A DNA stretch of 12,754 nucleotides from Coprococcus sp. (GTDB taxonomy: Bacteria > Bacillota > Clostridia > Lachnospirales > Lachnospiraceae), in assembly GCA_016297325.1 (NCBI GenBank), contig JAEDGW010000078.1, positions 1 to 12,754 on the forward strand. The letters are read 5' to 3'. How positions within the stretch are numbered: position 1 is the first letter of the stretch; the number at the start of each line of letters is the position of its first letter. Under the pieces are notes generated by a model that did not search any database, was not told the DNA's origin, and saw only the letters and a program-made list of their open reading frames with translations. Position numbers and translations under genes: made by a program. Positions 12,611 to 12,754 of this stretch are shown here, in pieces.

Positions 12611-12753
12611 ATGCAGTTAGCGAGACTTGCCGATGCTCCTGGGATGATGTGTGGCAGATGACTGCACTTGAGTTTCTGAATATCATTGCCTACAGGAAAG
12701 ACAAGGCTGCAAGGGAGAAGGAAGAATTGGAGAAATGGAGAAAGTCACATTGA
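11963..12753 (+). CDS. Tail assembly chaperone-like protein, -1 frameshift long form
   Basis: If ribosomes slip -1 at 12448-12454, the first 164 residues are joined to 99 residues from the -1 frame, making 263 aa. The new tail has an acidic linker (GGEENQGQGEEEENSGADNA), then DFAVKWGWIANIDAVSETCR, a WQMTALEFLNIIAYRKDKAA segment and a charged helix to TGA 12751-12753. The -1 frame opens only 19 nt upstream of the heptamer, at the TGA 12427-12429. No ATG precedes its conserved-looking part; the first is at 12658. The two forms correspond to the G and GT proteins of lambda-type phages, known to bridge tape measure and tail tube. The frameshift itself is inferred. Confidence 0.6.
12448..12508 (+). 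promoter_or_regulatory. Programmed -1 frameshift signal
   Basis: T TTT TTT at 12448-12454 is a perfect X XXY YYZ heptamer in the zero frame (gct|ttt|ttt|atg). Five bases later a 9-bp GC-rich stem can form: CTCCTGCAG at 12460-12468 with CTGCAGGAG at 12500-12508, around a 31-base loop. The loop itself holds AAGG and CCTT, which could pair. Heptamer, spacer and stem all match known stimulatory geometry. Confidence 0.7.
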
Positions 12754-12754
12754 T

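Noticed and set aside
1..12754. tRNA genes, CRISPR arrays or insertion sequences
   Set aside because: No cloverleaf-like TTC-containing element, regular repeat-spacer array, or transposase with terminal inverted repeats was seen.

Overview
The window reads as the replication/recombination-to-packaging segment of a tailed double-stranded DNA bacteriophage or prophage. Every credible gene is on the + strand, and many are joined by ATGA or short overlaps. A Bacteroidetes (Bacteroidales) host is the best guess. It rests on a DUF3127-type single-strand-binding-like protein ending DDLPF, a conserved Bacteroidetes-style acidic protein at 4870-5361, and a set of small proteins (membrane protein with CSLC, region-4 HTH protein, NinB-like protein) that I associate with Bacteroidetes phages. 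Several starts nevertheless carry good GGAGG Shine-Dalgarno sequences. No tRNA, rRNA or CRISPR array is visible.

Layout. 21-2653: early module with a winged-helix replication initiator-like protein, two unknown proteins, a 42-aa and a 35-aa single-span membrane protein, the DUF3127 protein and dUTPase. 2654-2769: an intergenic stretch with competing inverted repeats. 2770-4835: an AT-richer cassette with an unknown protein, a degenerate N6-adenine-methylase-like protein and a complete tyrosine integrase, suggesting a temperate phage or acquired DNA. 4870-6100: accessory small genes, the last frameshifted in an A run. 6113-9113: a tightly overlapped block with a RuvC-like resolvase, a sigma region 2-like protein followed by a separate region 4-like protein, a membrane protein, a DnaA-domain-IV-like protein and a NinB-like protein. 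A hairpin at 9134-9161 separates this from the packaging module: small terminase subunit, DUF3310 protein, large terminase, and a tail-assembly-chaperone-like gene.

The most striking object is the large terminase gene (9802-11985). A 305-residue intein (10963-11877) interrupts the last motif of the terminase nuclease site (NH / CLDALRY). The intein frame carries no recognisable endonuclease. Instead a complete 209-aa HNH endonuclease with two zinc-ribbon-like Cys clusters is encoded inside the intein in the -1 frame (11181-11810), while the terminase/intein frame stays open throughout. This looks like a mobile element in which protein splicing and DNA cleavage are written in two overlapping frames of the same DNA.

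The second translational oddity is downstream. The gene after terL has a T TTT TTT slippery heptamer (12448-12454), then after 5 nt a 9-bp GC-rich inverted repeat, and a -1 frame open to 12753 that has no good start codon of its own. This is the expected layout for a programmed -1 frameshift giving short and long tail-assembly-chaperone-like proteins.
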